Shown: one piece after another, positions 59,557 through 64,000 of the stretch
Layout of the letters: each line of letters starts with the position of its first letter
How positions within the stretch are numbered: the first letter of the stretch is position 1
NCBI GenBank assembly: GCA_037389465.1
Contig: JAZARR010000260.1
Span: 1,250,501-1,314,500 of the forward strand
Source of the DNA: Baylisascaris procyonis
Taxonomy: Eukaryota > Nematoda > Chromadorea > Rhabditida > Ascarididae
Direction of reading: 5' to 3'
DNA: 64,000 bases
Position numbers and translations under genes: made by a program
Notes under the pieces: model-generated
Told to the model about the DNA's origin: nothing
What the model saw: the letters and a program-made list of their open reading frames with translations, nothing else
Databases searched by the model: none

Positions 59557-61638
59557 CTTACACTGAGTCTCTTCGTAGGCTACTTTGTCGTTAAGGTCCC
59601 TGCATTGTGCACCTGTTCTGTCCAACTCGATTTCGATCTTTTTTACTTCATTCACAACCTCTATCAATTTTTGACTCTCTTTTGCTTTCTCACCTATAAT
59701 GCAAACGATTCCTCGACGATAACGATTCAAATAAAGGCTATCCAATATCCGGTCAGTATAAAATTTAAAAAATACTTCAGAGAAGCTGGCACAATACTTC
59801 CAGAAAAGATTCTCATTTTCCGGTTCGGCCAGATGTGAAACATACGTAAATATTTGGGACTTCTAAATGACGGTAACTAAAGGATGCCGATTAGGATGTA
59901 GACTCCACTCATCGTTTTTCGTATTTCTATTTTCAGTGGTTTTCAAGTTGAAATTGCCGAATAAATATACAAAACGCACACAAACACATCCGTACATTCA
60001 GCCAGGATCACCGCATGAGGAAAATTTGTGATGCGCATTAAATTATGCACCCCACCTGGAATATATTATTTTACCATTGCCCGTAATCAACAATAATACT
60101 CCTATATAAGATAGTTATCATAATGCATTTTTTAGTTCCATCAGGTGTGTTGCAGGGATCGAAAAAATTTTGACGATCACTGGCTGTCCACTTGTCTCTT
60201 CAAATTTCTGAAAATTCACTTCCGGTTACAGGCAGTGCTCCCTTTTCCTGCCTCTCTCTGTCCCGAAAACATCCCTCTGACAGCTATTTACTCGAGGTGA
60301 ATACTAAGTGAGAATATCTTAACAACTGCATACCCATAGCTGCTTTAACTTTAGTGGTGAGTTCATCGACCTTTTTAGCGTATTCCAAATCGGACATTGG
60401 AATACCCGAACTCGCTGCTTCTTTGTTGGCGAAGGAAGTGGACATCGATTCAGATGATTCACTCATACCTGTCGAATTGCTTGAGATTGAGGGCGCAGAT
60501 GATTGGCTCGAAGGTGTTGTTGTAGATCCCTTTGGGGAATCTTCGACAAGCTTTGATGCCTTTTCACTGGAAACGAATGTAATGCACTATGAAAATAAAA
60601 GTTTCCCATTAACACATAGCTTTTCAAAGATTTTTGTTCGTGACATTGCAATTAATGAGCGCAAACCAAATAAAATCTTTATAAAGATTAGTGTTTTTGC
60701 TTTTTCATGTAGTTCCAGACTAGCTGATATCGAAAATGAGTGATATTTCAGAATGAACAAATGGGACATTAAACTCGTATGTGCAAATTTTGCATATTGC
60801 CAAATATGAATTCAAAGTAGAAATGTTTCACCACCGGAAATGATGCGATGAAGACCTAAATCATTGTGTGCAGAAATTAATTTCATACTAAGCCTTTTTT
60901 ATTCGAATTGGTCAAATTATAATAAATAGTTTATGTCTTTTATGGATGGCGATATCTCTTGCAAGCACTTTGTAGCTATGTTCCACAATAGAGACCAGAG
61001 GAACCGCTTCATTTTTGATGGCATTTGTATCGCTTAATCGTGATCGAGTATGAATGCTTCAGAAATACTTTTCATCTTTTCCAATCGTCTAGTTTGTAAT
61101 AGAACCGCCACTTCCTCCCTCTCCTCGTTGTTTGGTTCGAGCAAGCAATCCTACTCTTGGTTGATTATGCATAACTGTATCAATTCTCCTGATTATGCGA
61201 AAAGTACCAATAAAGATGCAAAATGCTTGTTGTTGCACTATTACCGCTCTAGATGTTCGACCAAGTTCAATTCAGCAGCACCTGCCTTACGTATATCTTG
61301 AACTAAGGCTATGAGCAGCAGCACATCCAGACAATGTGATATATTCGTTGGTTATGAAGTCAGATAAATCCATTAATGCAGTATTTATCGATTCGACAGT
61401 TCGATCTTATTTGCGATATTAAAAGACTTAATTTATATTCGTTTAATGAATCGACTGCAATGAATAAAGGAACTAACGATGCTATCACTCGTATACTTTG
61501 TACCATATCAAGCCTATCAGCACGTTCGTCATTCCAAATTTTTTTCCGATCTTTTTCACTCTCTCTTGCTTCCATTGCTTGTACCATAAATCGATGACGA
61601 TGATGGTACTTATGTGAATCGATTAGTGTTATGCTTGC
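59557..61638 (-). CDS. Coiled-coil protein, four exons found
   Basis: 61638-61497, 61405-61291, 60566-60334 and 59693-59557 agree in phase at all three junctions (donors GTATAC, GTAAGG, GTATGC). The chain begins with a His-rich HKYHHRHRF and charged helix (EARESEKDRKKIWNDERADR), then SINTALMDLSDFITNEYITL. A Ser/Thr/Pro-rich linker follows (STTTPSSQSSAPSISSN), then a long helical coiled coil (DLEYAKKVDELTTKVKAAMG, KLIEVVNEVKKIEIELDR, DLNDKVAYEETQCK) ending at a codon boundary with GTAATC. Both ends are incomplete: the first exon starts mid-protein and no 3' continuation was found. Two helical regions joined by a Ser-rich loop suggest a cytoplasmic scaffold or membrane-bending protein, but no family is assigned. 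Confidence 0.62.
61089..61188 (-). CDS. Alternative terminal exon of the coiled-coil gene
   Basis: It lies in the intron between the second and third exons of the coiled-coil gene. Acceptor CGCATAATCAG; the two bases left by exon 61405-61291 are completed here as well as at 60,566. It encodes RIDTVMHNQPRVGLLARTK and a Gly-rich end, then TAG. Use of this exon would give a short form lacking the C-terminal coiled coil. Confidence 0.42.
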
Positions 61639-62593
61639 CTGCAACGATAAACATTACACTATAAGTGTTACTAATCCTTGAAGATGGATAAAGATGGATA
61701 AAGCAGCCTTGATGAACTATTACATGTCTGCACTTTTATCATCACGGTAAAATAGAGGTGAAGCGAGCGACTAAATCGACAACTATGAGTCGATCACGAG
61801 TTATAGGGTCTTATTATCATTAAAATCAACGGAGAATATTGCCGCAATCAACAAATAAATATTAAAACGTAGTATGGACGATAATAACTTTGACTGTAGT
61901 CATATGACTGTAGATTATACGGGTCATCTACAATACCGGAAATTTCCATATTTCGGCTGTTTTTATAGCTTCTACCAATTCGCTACCCTTAGATATAAAT
62001 TTTCCTATAGAAACATGATCATTCACGCAGTTAACAGGTGAATTTCCATACGACGTAATTTGTGATGTATCGCATTAAATTGAAGAAAACGTTTTAAATA
62101 TTTATTTTTGTTTATTTATTTTCGAGAACCAAACTTATTTCAAGTAATAAAATATCGATATAGCCAGCCGTCCCCATGGTAGAAAATTTTATCCACGTAG
62201 AGTATAAAATTTCCAAGTTAGCAATTTATTAAGTGCATTGTGCTTATTTCGAATATAAATTCTTCACTCATCGTCAATAATTTGCCTTTATTCTGCAATT
62301 AAGAATGTCTCAACTAAAATGGAACTCAAAAAGAGTCACCTAAGCTAATTGGTCTTCATTTCTATCGCCCATTACGGTAAATTTTCAACTGCAGCCTCCT
62401 TTCTGTTAATACCAATTTCAGTTCTTTTGCTTTTAGCTATTTCTCTTCTTATGTTCCTCCCGTTTTATCTAGTCATGCTAATCTCTTGATATGTTCTATA
62501 TTTATAGCCGTATTTACTGTTTGTGTTGGTCTCCTTTTTATCGACTGTGAAAACCCACTGACTATATTATGGATATATGCTATATAGAAAAGA

Positions 62594-63821
62594 TTATGCA
62601 AGATATACGGTAACGTTTCCGTTGCTTGTGAGGAATCCACTTGTAGGCATCACCACATATCGAGTCGGTGCATTCGTACGGATCCTCCAAGCTATTCGAC
62701 CTGGATTCATGCTTCTGCAACTAATTAATTGCACACCGGCACTATTTTTAATCAACTTATGGATTGTTTGATGCGTGTAGATAAAATTAAATGCTGTTCG
62801 TTTTGAAATCATATACTATCGTATCCGCTCATTTGAAATCTGCGGTAAATTGTGCTAGATAATTTCGCTGCTCATTTTTTTTTTACTATTTCAGAGTTCT
62901 TGGATCAGTTGGCAAGAGTTCCTCAGAGTTAGTGAGGCTTAAAATTTGCAAACTGCCAGCAAGTTACTGACGCCTAAATTCGAGAATTGAATCGAGAACT
63001 CAATCGACGCTTAAATTTGAAATAATACGGCAAGTAAAAGCAATAAGCACTCTTAAGTAGATTAACGAATAAAATTATTTATTGTCTGATGACTTTCTAA
63101 CATTATATTCATGACTAATGCTTTTAATCGAGGACTGAAGAGGTGTTGTCATATATAATCCTATTTTCCAGCATCTTTGGGTCAGTATGAAATATTTTGC
63201 AGTCAGCAGGTCTTATTGAAATACATTTTCTCAGACTCGCTAGCCTGCCTAAAGGGTAATAAATTTCAATTGAGGAATGAAATGAACCAATGTAACATCA
63301 CCGCCAAACGGCTACCGTACACAGGCGGACGAAAAACAGCAATCGGCTTTTATAAATAGAACAACTTGCATAATGATAGTGTTTAAGTCGGCAAAATATC
63401 AGATAATATTCATATTGGTAACTCGATACCTCCTTTCCCAATATTATAATTCAGATAGATTGTAGAATGCGAAAGAACAAACGTTATTTTGATACTAGCG
63501 AATGAACGATTCTGACTTAAGTCGAATATCACTTGGAGTGGCTCAACAGCGATGAATTTCGGAGTGAGAGCACAATTCGGAGAACTCGGACTTTTCGCTG
63601 TCTGCTCAGACAGTCCACCAGGAGTTGATCCCTTAGGAACACCTAAAATATACTCGTTTAAATGTTGAATATTCGCGTAGAAACATCAGAGGTTCTTGCT
63701 TACTGTTCACGGCTATCATCATCACCAACAATCTACCTAGTGTTTTACAGCAACTAGATATATCATCATGTGATGCTCTTTGTGTAAAGCTAATGCAAAC
63801 AGTCAGTTCATTGTCATTCAT
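62594..63821 (-). CDS. MSP-domain protein with N-terminal extension
   Basis: Exons 63821-63704 (GTAAGC donor), 63642-63483 (TATTTTAG to GTTTGT) and 62714-62594 join in phase, 132 residues to TAA. The first part has a Cys-containing stretch and a hydrophobic LGRLLVMMIAV. A Ser/Pro linker (GSTPGGLSEQTAKSPSSP) precedes the MSP/VAP-type fold: KFIAVEPLQVIFDL, SFASIKIT, RIAWRIRTNAPTRYVVMP and SGFLTSNGNVTV. MSP proteins are nematode sperm motility and signalling proteins; the same fold occurs in VAP adaptors. The domain stops soon after the GfL strand, so its last strands are missing. A GTATAT donor there could instead splice in phase to 62544-62473 (SIKRRPTQTVNT, TGA). The chosen start is the first in-frame ATG. 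Confidence 0.8.
62715..63482. other. MSP-gene intron with plus-strand exon-like signals
   Basis: A T-rich plus-strand acceptor (TTTACTATTTCAG, ending about 62,894) is followed by DNA open in three frames for 11-24 codons. A second (CTATTTTCCAG, 63,171) begins a 60-codon frame. Neither is resolved. Confidence 0.3.
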
Positions 63822-64000
63822 TTTAACATGATGCCCAAACAAAGAAAAGAACAAACTCTAAATGCTACTTCCTATCGCGGCGATAAACTTTTTTACATTC
63901 CGCTCACCCGCCCAACCATTTTTCTAAGTAATCAACGAATAATAAAATGTACGAAACGATATGTCTTCTTATTTTGAATGAACCACTCCAACATATCTTC

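Overview
The window is AT-rich eukaryotic DNA, and the evidence points to a nematode. Coding sequence comes as short exons bounded by TTTCAG-type acceptors and GTAAGT/GTATGT-type donors, with many introns of 40-100 bp and some of several kb. The recognisable domains fit: a major sperm protein (MSP) domain, a FLYWCH zinc finger joined to a Myb/SANT-like domain, a granulin module and a small tetraspan protein. I cannot name the species. No rRNA, tRNA, bacterial operon, CRISPR array or intact transposon was seen. All gene models were read by eye. They rest on an open frame, splice signals and agreement of codon phase across each intron; there was no alignment, transcript or homology search, and many single-exon calls are tentative.

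Layout. Positions 1-2.96 kb are a decayed 33-bp minisatellite whose orientation flips internally. From 2.96 to 8.6 kb I found no dependable gene. At 8.6-11.8 kb a signal-peptide exon can splice in phase either to a short secreted peptide or to a large Cys/Pro-rich secreted protein. From 14.6 to 20.4 kb lies a minus-strand tetraspan gene whose 4.5-kb intron contains other exon-like segments on both strands. From 20.4 to 32.7 kb there are many short candidate exons; the best are a two-exon minus gene (29.2-28.0 kb), a hydrophilic minus exon (26.0-26.2 kb) and an exon pair at 23.4-23.1 kb. A granulin gene occupies 34.9-33.4 kb on the minus strand and has a two-exon plus-strand gene inside its last intron. 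From 47.1 to 39.0 kb runs the minus-strand FLYWCH plus Myb/SANT-like plus coiled-coil gene, with an oppositely oriented charged exon in its first intron.

Positions 48-59 kb hold scattered exon candidates, including one resembling the start of a PMP3/UPF0057 proteolipid, plus several (AT)n tracts. From 61.6 to 59.6 kb is a minus-strand coiled-coil gene with two possible 3' ends, and the window closes with a minus-strand MSP-domain gene (63.8-62.6 kb).

There is no sign of co-regulated pathway clustering. The genes look like unrelated neighbours, several nested in one another's introns. The observations most worth following are the 33-bp repeat array, the shared secretion exon with two possible products, the FLYWCH plus Myb/SANT-like domain combination, and the nested gene arrangements.
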